This document shows positions 20,190 through 31,218 of a DNA stretch of 64,000 nt, piece after piece. The position numbers and the translations under genes were made by a program. Under the pieces are notes generated by a model, which saw nothing but the letters and a program-made list of their open reading frames with translations, was not told the origin of the DNA and searched no databases. Origin of the DNA: Archivesica marissinica (Eukaryota > Mollusca > Bivalvia > Venerida > Vesicomyidae); assembly GCA_014843695.1 (NCBI GenBank), contig CM026401.1, positions 29,496,562 through 29,560,561 of the forward strand, given 5' to 3'. Positions within the stretch are counted from its first letter, which is position 1. Every line of letters starts with the position of its first letter.

Positions 20190-20958
20190 TTTTTGGCAAA
20201 TGAATGCTAAATCTACAGTGGATTAAGATGTGTTCAACATTTATAGAGGATTGGCATGGTATACACAATGGTGGATCCTCTTTTCAATAAAAATGAGTGT
20301 GTGAAAGGGGTATGTCCAAGTCTCAACCGTGACATTACTGTTTCCTCTCTACGGTTGGAGTGATAAATGATTTACCAATGTTTGGCTTAATTAATTGTAT
20401 GTTATCTCAAGTAGTTTGCTATTTTGAAGTAATGTAAGAGAAAATCGGTTGCCTAGCATCAGTGTATGGTACATGTATTTAAGAATTTATACAGTCTAGC
20501 TTAAGTGCATCTTTTGCCATTTCATTGCCACGAATAGCAATATGACTTGGTATCCAGCAATATATATCATGCTTAGTCGATGTAATATCTGTGTGCTTAA
20601 TAAGTAATTTGTGAATAAGGTTTTTTTAATGTTCATGTTGTCTACTGATTGCAGTACAGATAAAGAATCTGAAAGGATCATAAATTTTCTATCACGTGAT
20701 GCATCAGCAAAATTCAAAGCTAAATCAATAGCCCCTACTTCTGCTGAAAATATAGACGCATGATCAGGTAGTCGTAATTTAGAATTATGTAATTTACTGA
20801 CAGCAGCACAGCCAACTTTGTTGCCGGCTTTAGATCCATCCATGGATAACACTTGCAAGGAACATTGAAAAATGATGTCAGAGAAAGTAGTTTGGGAGAG
20901 TGATGAAGATTGCCTACTTCAATAAGCAGGTTTCCAGTTCGGAGCTCCTGCAATATTC
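20190..20958 (-). pseudogene. LINE ORF2 3' fragment: RNase H and C-terminal zinc motif
   Basis: Minus-strand remnant of a non-LTR retrotransposon. It shows an RNase H fold sequence with first acidic residue in MDGSKAGNKVG, then IFSAEVGAIDLAL, ILSDSLSVLQS, and, after a frameshift, CWIPSHIAIRGNEMA. Downstream are LRLGHTPFTHSFLL and, in another frame, EDPPLCIPCQ with NVEHILIHC, the Cys/His motif typical of I/Jockey-type LINEs that carry RNase H. At least two frameshifts break the frame and no reverse transcriptase domain remains. It lies in ATAD3 intron 1 in the same orientation as the gene. The clade is inferred from domain order only. Confidence 0.85.
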
Positions 20959-21811
20959 TCGATCATTTTTCTATAACGAAAGGAGAGGGTGGTAATTTTT
21001 GTACTTGTGTCAGTGGATTATATGATTAGAAATCTTTGTGTAAATTGAATTTGATGGTTGGTGAGAAGAGTTCTCACCTCCCGTGTCATCACAGTCCAGT
21101 TCGTTATGCGTTCGTTTTTTCTTTGGGTTATCCATATTAATTTATTGAAAATTCATCACCTGTAGCCCCCACCCTCCATGGAGTCCAACAAGGGGACACG
21201 TAAACGGAGCAGAAAATATCCGGCTCACACGCGTCAGGGATACTCAAGTAATATACTCAGACGAATATTTCACGACCCAAACATCACCGATTCGGCCATG
21301 AACCGACCTGGTTCAGGTTGGATCGTTAATGTACACGCCCTATTAGCCCCGAGCCACTGCCTTCTAGAACAGAAAATTGAAAAATATTTGTGTGTAACAT
21401 ACTTAGTAAACGTGTAATGGGCTAAGTGAAAAAAAGTCATATATGGCAATCATAGAAAAGGTATATATTGTGAACAAAAAATATGACGTATATACTGTTT
21501 AAAGTATTATAGAAGGTATGATAACTTAAAAAAAGTAAACATAAATATGGCTTATCCGTGGACAGCCGATTGATCGTATCGGGTTAATACGACCACCACG
21601 TCTACACCGAATCAGAGGCCAAAGTAGTGTGTTGGGAACTACAAAATCGGAACAGTGCAGTCACCTCAACCACCAGGATCCTCTTCTCTGGCTTACGGGG
21701 TGCCACCCACGGCAAACAGAGTTGCACCCCTCTTGAGGGAGATACAGCCAGCTTTTGTTATCCCCCACCGGCAAGGGGCCTCTACTATCACTAGGTACAA
21801 TGTTAACATCA
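20959..21811. other. ATAD3 intron 1, unassigned
   Basis: A plus-strand open frame of 79 codons at 21178-21417 has no recognised similarity. The 21560-21800 part directly precedes the transposase fossil and may belong to the same decayed DNA transposon. Confidence 0.35.
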
Positions 21812-21975
21812 AAGGCTTATGAACTGGCACTATCTCCATCCAACTTTTAAGTCATCCTTCAAAAGATCTGGCATATACCCATTTGATCCAGCTGCCAACG
21901 ACATTACAAAACTCACATCTGCTAAGGCATTCGCTGCTGTTGATGAACCATGTCAAGAGTATCTCAAATACTGAA
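21812..21975 (+). pseudogene. pogo/Tigger-like DDE transposase C-terminal fragment
   Basis: Plus-strand translation gives KAYELALSPSNF, then after a one-base insertion KSSFKRSGIYPFDPAANDI, ending at a TGA. The pattern of ALSP-N, a short run, F-R/K-x-S/T-G-I-Y-P-F-N/D-P is characteristic of the end of the DDE domain of pogo/Tigger/Jerky-type transposases. A fragment ITRYNVNI just upstream fits the same family in another frame. The frameshift shows that it is dead. It lies antisense in ATAD3 intron 1. The assignment comes from the motif alone. Confidence 0.7.
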
Positions 21976-22959
21976 ATATCTTAATTCTTCAAAGAAAAGT
22001 CAGAGTTTATCTCAAAGAAGAGAAAAGAACACATTGAGAAATCTGAAAGAAACACCTTCACTAAAATACCACCAGTGGAGCATCAATCACAGACAATGAC
22101 ACTATCCATAAAACCCAAGTGGAAAATGACGAACAAACCAACACAAAACAAGTAAAAAAACGAAAACTGTAACAAAGTAAAAATGTACACCATCACCAGT
22201 AGCAGGACCGGCCCTCTGGCTTACATGCACTGGTAATTTCTGATTTGGAGAGTGATGTTCTGAATGAGGAGAAGCTTGTCACAAATATCAGCCAGCAGAA
22301 CTGATCAACTGAGTCTCTGTGGGGTTTACTAAATGGGCCCAGTGTGACTTTCCCGTGTGCAGTCACTGGACCCATCTGATTTACTGTTGTAAACAGAGTG
22401 GCGAGAAGGCATGACAGATTTATGTGACCCTGCCAAGTTTATACCAGTAGCAAAGTGGCGAGAAGGCATGACAGATTTATGTGACCCTGCCAAGTTTATA
22501 CCAGTAGCAATACATGCCGTATAAGGCAATCATGTGACGTCACATGAGTAGTGGGCACCTTACAAATGCAGCCGATAGATAACAAATTCATTGAAATTCA
22601 GCTAAATATTGACTACATGAACGAAAACTTAAGAGTGTAAGAGGAAAAAACAAGTCTTAATAAATTACGGTAAATTTCAGCTAGTTTTTGCTATGGACAG
22701 TTACTGAAATCTGACAGAAATTGTCAATTGTAAGCACAAAATGAACATGTGCGGTTCATTTGGATTAATTCTGATATCACCTCTGATTAGTATTCACCGA
22801 TATAATGATATTAGGGTCACTGGGGATACTATCTGTTGAAAAACATCACAGTTGACCTTCACAACCCTCACTCTGTTTGACCTTTAAACTTGAAGAAAAC
22901 AAGAACATGAACCAACATACGAATTGTTATTTTACCTACACTAATACCAAAATACCTAC
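21976..22959. other. ATAD3 intron 1, proximal part
   Basis: Contains a two-copy direct repeat of about 57 bp (GTGGCGAGAAGGCATGACAG at 22399 and 22453) and a 16-bp palindrome with a CRE core at 22532-22547. No exon seen. Confidence 0.45.
22532..22547. promoter_or_regulatory. CRE-containing palindrome CATGTGACGTCACATG
   Basis: A perfect 16-bp palindrome centred on TGACGTCA, the consensus for CREB/ATF-type bZIP proteins, located about 410 bp into ATAD3 intron 1. Function is inferred from the motif only. Confidence 0.35.
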
Positions 22960-23158
22960 ATGACCGTTCCAACGTCTTTGCTGCCTGTGCTGCCCTTTCC
23001 AAGGCCGCAGAATCAAAGCTGTAGGCATCCGACCGAGACTTGTCGGGTGTTTTGCCATCAGTACCGCCACTGTCACCACCCGATCCTGGCGGCGGTGGAA
23101 AGCCTGGTGGCAGGTTTATACCGCCCTCTCCTTTGTTCATTCCAAATAACCAAGACAT
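22960..23158 (-). CDS. ATAD3 coding exon 1 (start of protein)
   Basis: Minus-strand exon starting at an ATG with A at -3. An in-frame TAA lies 9 nt upstream (23165-23167), which fixes this methionine unless an upstream exon splices in. It encodes MSWLFGMNKG, a Pro/Gly-rich segment (PPGFPPPPGSG) and ALERAAQAAKTLERS. Vertebrate ATAD3 starts MSWLFG-NKG, has the same Pro/Gly linker, and LERAAKAARELE; this is diagnostic. The exon ends in phase 1 at TCAT|GTAGGT and completes a codon with exon 2. ATAD3 is a mitochondrial AAA+ protein linked to nucleoid organisation, cholesterol handling and contact sites. The four exons here give about 169 residues of a protein that is usually near 600. Confidence 0.96.
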
Positions 23159-23540
23159 TCTATATTACTGCAACTATCAAGTTTGACAGTTTCTCACGCA
23201 ATCATCTGTTTTTACCGGAAGTCTACCGCACGTGTGTACTCGGTGCGCCATACAAAATGAAAGTTATGAAATTCGATAAAAAACAATACCATACCATTTC
23301 ATAATTTCGGTGACATCTGTTCGCACTACTGTACTGTAGAAAAAGTGAGAATATCAACCTATCAACGAGGCAATCCAATAAATGGTTGAAGAAAAACCAA
23401 TTAAATAAATAGACATAGAAGGAATATGACTATGTGTACATTCCTACAAGGGTTTTGACATCTAAGGAAGATTAAGCAGATATTTGTTTGTTTCAGGGCA
23501 TTGTCGAATTATGTTTCACCGAATGAACATTAAAAGCATT
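23159..23540. promoter_or_regulatory. Putative ATAD3 5' UTR and proximal promoter
   Basis: Unique sequence directly upstream of the ATAD3 ATG (minus strand). No clear TATA box placed relative to a start site; the transcription start cannot be read from sequence. Confidence 0.35.
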
Positions 23541-23758
23541 AGTATCACTCATCACATATAGCTATCGATGTTCATTAGTATCACACATCACATATAGCTA
23601 TCGATGTTCATTAGTATCACACATCACATATAGCTATCGATGTTCATTAGTATCACACATCACATATAGCTATCAATGTTCATTAGTATCACACATCACA
23701 TATAGCTATCGATGTTCATTAGTATCACACATCACATATAGCTATCGATGTTCATTAG
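23541..23758. repeat. 36-bp minisatellite, six copies
   Basis: Six nearly identical copies of a 36-bp unit containing TCACACATCACATATAGC and ATCGATGTTCAT, about 380 bp upstream of the ATAD3 start. Confidence 0.95.
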
Positions 23759-23874
23759 TGAAACAAGCAAACATATATTCATTTTATTTTAGTCTGAACA
23801 GCATTTTTATGATAGAAAAAGATTAAACCATGAGTTAAATGGCGCCTGAATGTCGTGCTTAGAAAACCAAAAAA

Positions 23875-23906
23875 TGACGTCATAATCGACGTCAGAAATG
23901 ACGTCA
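23875..23906. promoter_or_regulatory. Three CRE-type sites at 12-bp spacing upstream of ATAD3
   Basis: TGACGTCA at 23875-23882, CGACGTCA at 23887-23894 and TGACGTCA at 23899-23906. The period is exactly 12 bp, so the sites may be a small tandem triplication. They lie about 720 bp upstream of the ATAD3 start codon. CREB/ATF binding is inferred from the consensus. Confidence 0.45.
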
Positions 23907-24329
23907 CAGGTTCTGAGAGAGACCTGAATGTCTGACAGAGAATTGGTAATCTTTATCCATCTGCAAGATCAGCCGGTGCACATATTAATACTTTTAGATT
24001 TCATTATAGGTTGTAAAACAACACATAAATTGCCCAATTAAATATATAGTAAAAACAAACAAGTCTATTCATTTATATTTCCAATCTTTCATTTCTTCTG
24101 ATACCACATCCACTGTGAAGAGGTATTCAAATCAAACTGATATTCACATCCACTGTCACTGTATTCCTCCGCCAAATATTACAGCATATCCCAACTTCAG
24201 TTTGAAATTGCCTGACTTCTTATATCACATATTTATTTAGGTTTATACTTACATTGTTTGTAATATAATAACATGTACTCTACTGACAAACATAATGTAC
24301 ATGCGCCGGTGTGCGTTAAAAATCTAAAA
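23907..24329. other. Intergenic AT-rich sequence
   Basis: Between ATAD3 and the TTC17-like gene. Contains CATATTCACATCCACTG-type short repeats only; no gene seen. Confidence 0.4.
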
Positions 24330-24605
24330 TAACGTATCTCTTCAGGAGACGTCACTCATATTCATGATACCCCGTCTGACTGAAATAAAATTATCCCACG
24401 TCTGACCTAATGTCTAAAATCAACAGTCTTTCAGATGGGACATTAAACCGAAGTCTCGGGCACGTAATAGAACCAGAGGAGACTCTGGGACTCTGTCTGG
24501 ATCATTGTACTATCCATCAACATTCTAAAATTATTAATCTCTTCAGGAGGCGTCGCTCATATAGGCAACCGGTAGCGACGATAAATATACGTAAAACACA
24601 CACCT
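24330..24605 (+). mobile_element. tRNA-derived SINE family A, partial copy
   Basis: Plus-strand body containing TTTCAGATGGGACATTAAAC, CTTCAGGAGGCGTCGCTC and AACCGGTAGCGACGATAAAT, followed by ACGTAAAACACACAC. The tRNA head is replaced by a second, rearranged body fragment (CTTCAGGAGACGTCACTC), so the copy is chimeric or nested. Confidence 0.8.
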
Positions 24606-25044
24606 ATTAGTGCGAATAAAACAGTTATTGTATCTTCTCTTCATGTATAATTATAATGGACACGGCAGTATGTCATATCCGAATACTATTGCACTATTGC
24701 ATCATCATTTCTTACTTCTCCCGCACCAGTGTGCGTCGAGTGCATGTGCACAAAAAACCGTAATGTTCTTATGCTATGTTTACACAATGAGGTAGCAGTA
24801 GGGCATCTATAATTACGAGTTCGATTTGTTGCTTTTTAAATTATATACATATTTTGAAGATGAGAGGATTTTCACCACACACCGAACTCCCACTTCCACT
24901 TGGGAATGATTGGACCATTTGATTTTGATCCATGTTAAAACCACGACAGTGAAAATATGAAAGGCTTTGAACCATTGGCCAAAGGTCTTACTTGTGTAGG
25001 CGGATTATACAATATGCTTAAAAGTAAGTATTCCCTCAATTTTA
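24606..25044. other. Intergenic, nothing recognised
   Basis: AT-rich unique sequence with short chance open frames. Confidence 0.4.
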
Positions 25045-25126
25045 TTAGGGTCAGGCGGGGGATCGAACCCGCGATCCCTGGATTACCAGTCCAGCGTGTT
25101 ACCACTGGACTACAGATCCGTCTGTT
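25045..25126 (-). mobile_element. SINE family A head (tRNA-like) fragment
   Basis: On the minus strand: TAGTCCAGTGGTAACACG (A box), an anticodon-arm-like CTGGACTGGTAATCCAG and GGTTCGATCCC (B box). It then continues into the SINE-specific CCTAATAAAATT, which shows that it is a truncated SINE and not a functional tRNA gene. The loop would present a GGT anticodon. Confidence 0.8.
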
Positions 25127-25317
25127 TAATTGGCAGACATATATACTGTGCAATTTATAACGCTGTTGCCACAAGCTCGAACTGTGACAATCCGTAAAGC
25201 CGTTATTTCCGCAGTTAAAGAATCAGAACCATGTGATATCAGTGCCACCAATCGTCATGACAACACAAGTAGGGTTACACTGATATTCTCTCTTCAAACA
25301 AAGCAACATGGTTCCAT

Positions 25318-25562
25318 TTTTTTTAACTTTATATTTTACAACGATTGCAAAGCAAGTTTTAACAACTTATATTAATCACTGTTGTTGGCGCGGATGAAAG
25401 CGTATATGTGATCATTCATGTGGGAGGAAACTGGAGAAAACCCACATGTCCGATCTGGCGACCACCGTACCATCTTGCATACTTCCCGGTCCGAGGATCG
25501 AACCCGGGTTGCATTGGTGAGAAGCGAGCGTGCTAACCACTGCGCTAATCGGACAGCCCATA
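25318..25562 (-). mobile_element. tRNA-derived SINE (family B), near complete
   Basis: Minus strand: head GTCCGATTAGCGCAGTGG and CGGGTTCGATCCTCGGACC, body with TTCCTCCCACATGAATG, tail GTGATTAATATAAGTTGTT then CTTGCTTTGCAATCGTTG and an A-rich end. A second copy is at 32724-32952. The tail is shared with family C. Confidence 0.85.
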
Positions 25563-25744
25563 GTACAATTTGCCATTTATTTCGTAAAATTCTATCCGGA
25601 CCTTGGAATCAACTTTAAACGGGTCACAGTCACCAAGGTGGCTTTCAAATCAAACAATATTTGAGTCTCTGACCATAACATCGTTGGACTATTAAAGTTA
25701 ATTTTTCAATGGGTCAAATGCGAGCAAAATAGTAAAATTAATAC

Positions 25745-25940
25745 ATATATTTAGCTCTATACAAATTTATTTTAGCTCGATTGCGAAACAAGTTCTTTCA
25801 ACTTATATTAATCACTCTCGAGACCTCATTCCTGATGGAATCCATTGCCACGAGGGAGAGAAGAGGCAACGTGGAATTTAAATACCTTGCCTAAGGGCAC
25901 AATCGTAACGGCTCCAGCGGGGCTCGAACTCTGAATACTT
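25745..25940 (-). mobile_element. SINE family C copy
   Basis: Minus strand: B-box-like GAGTTCGAGCCCC, AATGGATTCCATCAGGAATG, then the tail GAGTGATTAATATAAGTTG and TTGTTTCGCAATCGAGC. Matches 34030-34262 well. Confidence 0.75.
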
Positions 25941-26059
25941 ATATGAATCCAACTCTTGGAAATGACTAAGATGTTCACATCCTACACATAGGTCTGCATC
26001 ATACTATATCTTGTATTCGGTTTCAGTAATGTTGCGGAGTGAGTTTGACCTTAATTGTT

Positions 26060-26250
26060 GTTTGATTGTTTGAGTTTTACGTTTTCATCGGCACCATTTT
26101 GGGCTATATCGACGGCGGTGCACCAACCATTGTGAGAAACTTTTTCATATAGACACGACCTGAGCGGAGCTCGAACCCATGACCATCAGTGATGAGTTAC
26201 AGTGGTATGAAAGTCAGCGACCATAACCACTCGACCATGGAGGCGGACCT
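26060..26250 (-). mobile_element. tRNA-derived SINE (family D), copy 2
   Basis: Minus strand: CCGCCTCCATGGTCGAGTGG head, GGGTTCGAGCTCCGCTC as B box, body with GGTGCACCGCCGTCG. Shares head and body with 19470-19590. Confidence 0.7.
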
Positions 26251-26361
26251 AACTCGATAGTACATTTATTGACAAGTGATTTGTCGCTACACAAGAATGT
26301 GTCATACTAATTTCTAATTTCACAGCAGATGTCCATAATTACTTTATCACATAACTTTGCT

Positions 26362-26624
26362 GTGTTTGTTTTACGTTTATTTATCGTCGCTACCGGTTAC
26401 CCATATGAGCGACGCCTCCTGAAGATATTAGTTATTTTAGATGTTGGAGGATAGTGCATGATACAGACAGAGACCCATTCCAGAATCTCCTCTGGTTCTT
26501 TTACGTGCACGGTGTAAAGCACCGATACGAGACCTCGGTTTAACGTCCCATCTGAAAGACTGTTAATTTTATTAGGGTCAGATGGGGGATCGAACCTGCG
26601 ATCCCTGGATTACCAGTCCAGCGG
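26362..26624 (-). mobile_element. SINE family A, 5'-truncated copy
   Basis: Same body as the copy at 5687, but the element stops inside the tRNA-like head. It is flanked by a 10-bp target duplication, TAACTTTGCT, at 26352-26361 and 26625-26634. Truncation at the 5' end together with a target duplication is the signature of incomplete reverse transcription. Confidence 0.88.
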
Positions 26625-26639
26625 TAACTTTGCTTGTAT

Positions 26640-27327
26640 TCAGTGTAATATATATAGTATATGTCCACACGTGTATCTGATTGATGGCGGTATGACAGCT
26701 TGTTTTTGACACATGCCATAATGCTTGCAACTTTACCGTCATGTTTTCTTTGTTGAAAATCAATAAAATGTTAAATATGCACTAGCGGTTTACGGTATAG
26801 TTCTTAAAAGTATTGTGTGGATTATTTGCGTGGAGTTGTTTGATTATCAGGGACTATTTACTACAGCGTACTGATTTCCTTGAGATGTAATAAGGTTCAA
26901 AGAATACAGGCAAACAGAAGTTTCTTTTTTAAATTGATGGTAACTGTTATATTTTGCCTGGTCATTCAAATAAATATATTTTAACACTGAGACTATTAAT
27001 TGGGCCGTATTGAGTTTCTGTTCATGTCATTTTGCCAGAAGTTAAAAATCGACAGACTGGCACCCAGGCTAGGTAACTGCGGTAACTGTGATAAAAAGGA
27101 TCTTACACTTGTGAGTTTGATTACCTAGGTATATGTATATACCTGTATATATGCTATACAGGTAGGCAAACACTGAATTGGCCCTCCACAGAACAAACCA
27201 GTCTTGCCAAAAACTGACCTGTAATTATCTGCCACCATGGAACAGTCCAGGGATATAGTAATGGTCGTATTGGTCAGATTACCATGTTGCTACCTGTACA
27301 TGTATACAGTACAACCCTGTGATCAGA
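26640..27327. other. Intergenic sequence with one interspersed repeat
   Basis: Mostly unique. 26948-27040 is the reverse-complement copy of the repeat at 18595-18690. No gene seen. Confidence 0.45.
26948..27040 (-). repeat. Interspersed repeat, copy 2 (inverted relative to 18595)
   Basis: Reverse complement contains AATACGGCCCAATTAATAG and CCAGGCAAAATAT, as in copy 1. Confidence 0.7.
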
Positions 27328-27577
27328 GGGATCAGTATTCCAGTGGTCAACATGTTGGACTGCGAATCCAGGGATTATAGGATCGATCCTACGTCTGATC
27401 CTAATAATATTAAGTCTTTCCTATGGGACTTTAAACCGAGGTCTCGTGCATGTAAAATAATCAGAGGAAAGTCTGGAATGGGTCTCTGTCTGTAGAACTG
27501 CACTATCCTCCAAAATCCAAACTAATCTCTTCAGGAGGCATCGTTCATATAGGCAACCGGTAGATGATAAATAAACG
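27328..27577 (+). mobile_element. SINE family A, diverged plus-strand copy
   Basis: Head CCAGTGGTCAACATGTTGG, B-box-like GGATCGATCCTAC, body TATGGGACTTTAAACCGAGG, end CTTCAGGAGGCATCGTTC. More diverged than the copies at 5687 and 26362. Confidence 0.8.
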
Positions 27578-27745
27578 TAAATATACACGTAAAAGAATCA
27601 GATTCCGAGGAGACTCTGGAATGGGTCTGTTTGTAGCACTGCACTATCCTCCAAAATCTAAACTAATCTCTTCAAGAGGCTTCGCTCATATAGGCAACTG
27701 GTAGCGACGATAAATAAACGTAAATATACAAGTACACGTAATCCT
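27578..27745 (+). mobile_element. SINE family A 3' body, tandem partial copy
   Basis: Second copy of the SINE 3' half (GAGACTCTGGAATGGGTCTG, CTTCAAGAGGCTTCGCTC, GTAGCGACGATAAATAAACG) directly after the previous element, by tandem duplication or insertion into the tail. Confidence 0.8.
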
Positions 27746-28187
27746 GTGTTAAACAAATACACAAAGTAGAAGGTGATATTAGTATATTTATTGCTTTGGC
27801 ACGGAATAAAACTTAAAACAATTACATGTGGACAGCGCCAACAATTATATAATACTATTACAGTTTGTACAGCCTCATTTTGGACATACATTTTCAGTGG
27901 CTTAACTCTTTGCATGCTGGGTAAAATAAAGGCTATAAAAAATAATTGTGAAAATAAGTGAAAATTCTGGAAATCTGTTACGACACAATTCTAAAGAAAT
28001 TACACGACATATGTTACTGTTATTATGACCACTAGCGTGCAAAACAGGGAGACGTTGAATCTGTTGTCAATTTGAAAACTGCTGATCACTCGTGTGGCAG
28101 TATTTTGGATTCAGGGATAATTCCAATGACTAACAACAGACAACCTGTAAACATTGACACTAACGTGAGCTACAAGGCAGGTAACAC
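27746..28187. other. Intergenic, nothing coding
   Basis: AT-rich. Contains TTAACTCTTTGCATGCTGGG near 27901, resembling the start of the element at 31219. Confidence 0.4.
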
Positions 28188-29762
28188 CTTAAACATGGCC
28201 ACATATCTCAGCTGTAAACACCTCAAACATGGCAACATATGTCAGCTGTAAACACCCCAAACATGGCCACATATCTCAGCTGTAAACACTTCAAACATGG
28301 CCACATATCTCAGATGTAAACACCTCAAACATGGCAACATATCTCAGCTGTAAACACTGCAAACATGGCCACATATCTCAGATGTAAACACTTCAAACAT
28401 GGCCACATATCTCAGATGCAAACACCTCAAACATGGCAACATATCTCAGCTGTAAACATGGCCACATATCTCAGCTGTAAACACCCCAAACATGGCCACA
28501 TATCTCAGCTGTAAACACTTCAAACATGGCCACATATCTCAGCTGTAAACACCCAAACATGGCCACATATCTCAGCTGTAAACACCCCAAACATGGCCAC
28601 ATATATCAGCTGTAAACACCCAAACATGGCCACATATCTCAGCTGTAAACACCCAAACATGGCCACATATCTCAGCTGTAAACACCCCAAACATGGCCAC
28701 ATATCTCAGCTGTAAACACCCCAAACATGGCCACATATCTCAGCTGTAAACACTTCAAACATGGCCACATATCTCAGCTGTAAACACCCCAAACATGGCC
28801 ACATATCTCAGCTGTAAACACTTCAAACATGGCCACATATCTCAGCTGTAAACACTTCAAACATGGCCACATATCTCAGCTGTAAACACCCCAAACATGG
28901 CCACATATCTCAGCTGTAAACACTTCAAACATGGCCACATATCTCAGCTGTAAACACCCCAAACATGGCCACATATCTCAGCTGTAAACACTTCAAACAT
29001 GGCCACATATCTCAGCTGTAAACACCTCAAACATGGCAACATATCTCAGCTGTAAACACTGCAAACATGGCCACATATCTCAGCTGTAAACACCCAAACA
29101 TGGCCACATATCTCAGCTGTAAACACTCAAACATGGCCACATATCTCAGCTGTAAACACCCAAACATGGCCACATATCTCAGCTGTAAACACCCAAACAT
29201 GGCCACATATCTCAGCTGTAAACACTCAAACATGGCCACATATCTCAGCTGTAAACACCCCAAACATGGCCACATATCTCAGCTGTAAACACCCAAATAT
29301 GGCCACATATCTCAGCTGTAAACACCCAAACAGGGCCACATATCTCAGCTGTAAACACCCAAACATGGCCACATATCTCAGCTGTAAACACTCAAACATG
29401 GCCACATATCTCAGCTGTAAACACCCCAAACATGGCCACATATCTCAGCTGTAAATACCCCAAACATGGCCACATATCTCAGCTGTAAACACCCAAACAT
29501 GGCCACATATCTCAGCTGTAAACACCCAAACATGGCCACATATCTCAGCTGTAAACACCCCAAACATGGCCACATATCTCAGCTGTAAACACCCCAAACA
29601 TGGCCACATATCTCAGCTGTAAACACTTCAAACATGGCCACATATCTCAGCTGTAAACACCCCAAACATGGCCACATATCTCTGCTGTAAACACCCCAAA
29701 CATGGCCACATATCTCAGCTGTAAACACCAAAACATGGCCACATATCTCAGCTGTAAACACT
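28188..29762. repeat. 33/34-bp minisatellite, about 47 copies
   Basis: Tandem copies of a unit containing ACATGGCCACATATCTCAGC and TGTAAACAC, with variable length (CCCCAA, CCCAA, CTTCAA). Diverged units (GGCAACATAT, CAGATGTAAAC) cluster at the left end. Spurious frames appear on both strands. Confidence 0.96.
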
Positions 29763-30012
29763 TGGATCACGAGCCAAGTATTATGGACAAAATCTACAGT
29801 TCAATTATGTTTCACTTTCATTGTTACTGTTAGAGTGTTAGAATGTTAGAATGTTATAGTGTTAGAATGTTTCTATCATCAATAATAAATCGCATTGAAT
29901 ATTTTGACGGTATTTGACGTTGGGCAACAAAACGTGCCCATTTTATACAAACGATCAATGTCATAACCATACCGAGTAATTTAACAATTAACCATACCGA
30001 TGCATCTTACGT
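29763..30012. other. Spacer between two minisatellites
   Basis: Unique sequence with a short GTTAGAATGTTATAGTGTTA run. No gene. Confidence 0.4.
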
Positions 30013-31097
30013 TACAGAACATTGATGTCAGTACAGAACATTGATGTCGGTACAGAACATTGATGTCGGTACAGAACATTGATGTCGGTACAGAACATTG
30101 ATGTCGGTACAGAACATTGATGTCGGTACAGAACATTGATGTCGGTACAGAACATTGATGTCGGTACAGAACATTGATGTCGGTACAGAACATTGATGTC
30201 GGTGCAGAACATGGATGTCAATACAGAACATTGATGTCGGTGCAGAACACGGATGTCAATACAGAACACGGATGTCAGTACAGAACATTGATGTCGGTAC
30301 AGAACATTGATGTCGGTGCAGAACACGGATGTCAATACAGAACACGGATGTCAGTACAGAACATTGATGTCGGTGCAGAACACGGATGTCAATACAGAAC
30401 ACGGATGTCAGTACAGAACATTGATGTCGGTGCAGAACACGGATGTCAATACAGAACATTGATGTCAGTACAGAACATTGATGTCGGTGCAGAACACGGA
30501 TGTCAGTACAGAACATTGATGTCAGTACAGAACATTGATGTCAGTACAGAACATTGATGTCGGTACAGAACATTGATGTCGATACAGAACATTGATGTCG
30601 GTACAGAACACGGATGTCGATACAGAACATTGATGTCGGTACAGAACATTGATGTCAGTACAGAACATTGATGTCAATACAGAACAGTGATGTCAGTACA
30701 GAACATTGATGTCAATACAGAACATTGATGTCAATACAGAACAGTGATGTCAGTACAGAACATTGATGTCGATACAGAACATTGATGTCGATACAGAACA
30801 TTGATGTTGGTACAGAACATTGATGTCAATACAGAACATTGATGTCAATACAGAACATTGATGTCAATACAGAACATTGATGTCGGTACAGAACATTGAT
30901 GTCGGCACAGAACATTGATGTCGGCACAGAACATTGATGTCAGTATAGAACATTGATGTCAGTACAGAACATTGATGTCGGTACAGAACATTGATGTCAG
31001 TACAGAACAGTGATGTCAGTATAGAACATTGATGTCGGTACAGAACATTGATGTCGGTACAGAACATTGATGTCAGTACAGAACATTGATGTCAGAC
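30013..31097. repeat. 19-bp minisatellite, about 57 copies
   Basis: Tandem copies of ACAGAACATTGATGTCGGT with block-wise variants (GTGCAGAACACGG, CAGTGATG, GGCACAG). Open frames of MSVQNID type are repeat translations. Confidence 0.97.
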
Positions 31098-31218
31098 ACT
31101 CACTCATGTCACCGATTGTCTAAATTTCCATTGAAAATTGAATGTAGATATTTTACAATTATAAATTAAGAGTTCAGCAATTCAATCCAGCAGAAAATTC
31201 CATACAGGGCCATTTTAT

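Noticed and set aside
20496..20858. Cellular RNase H gene
   Set aside because: The RNase H motif is followed by a LINE-type Cys/His block and contains frameshifts, so it is a retrotransposon fossil.
25045..25126. Possible tRNA-Thr gene (GGT anticodon loop)
   Set aside because: The acceptor stem is poor, and the sequence continues into the SINE-specific body as in the copies at 5687 and 26362, so it is a SINE head.
29067..30557. Short repeat peptides (MATYLSCKHPN, MSVQNIDVG and similar)
   Set aside because: Translations of the 33/34-bp and 19-bp minisatellites.
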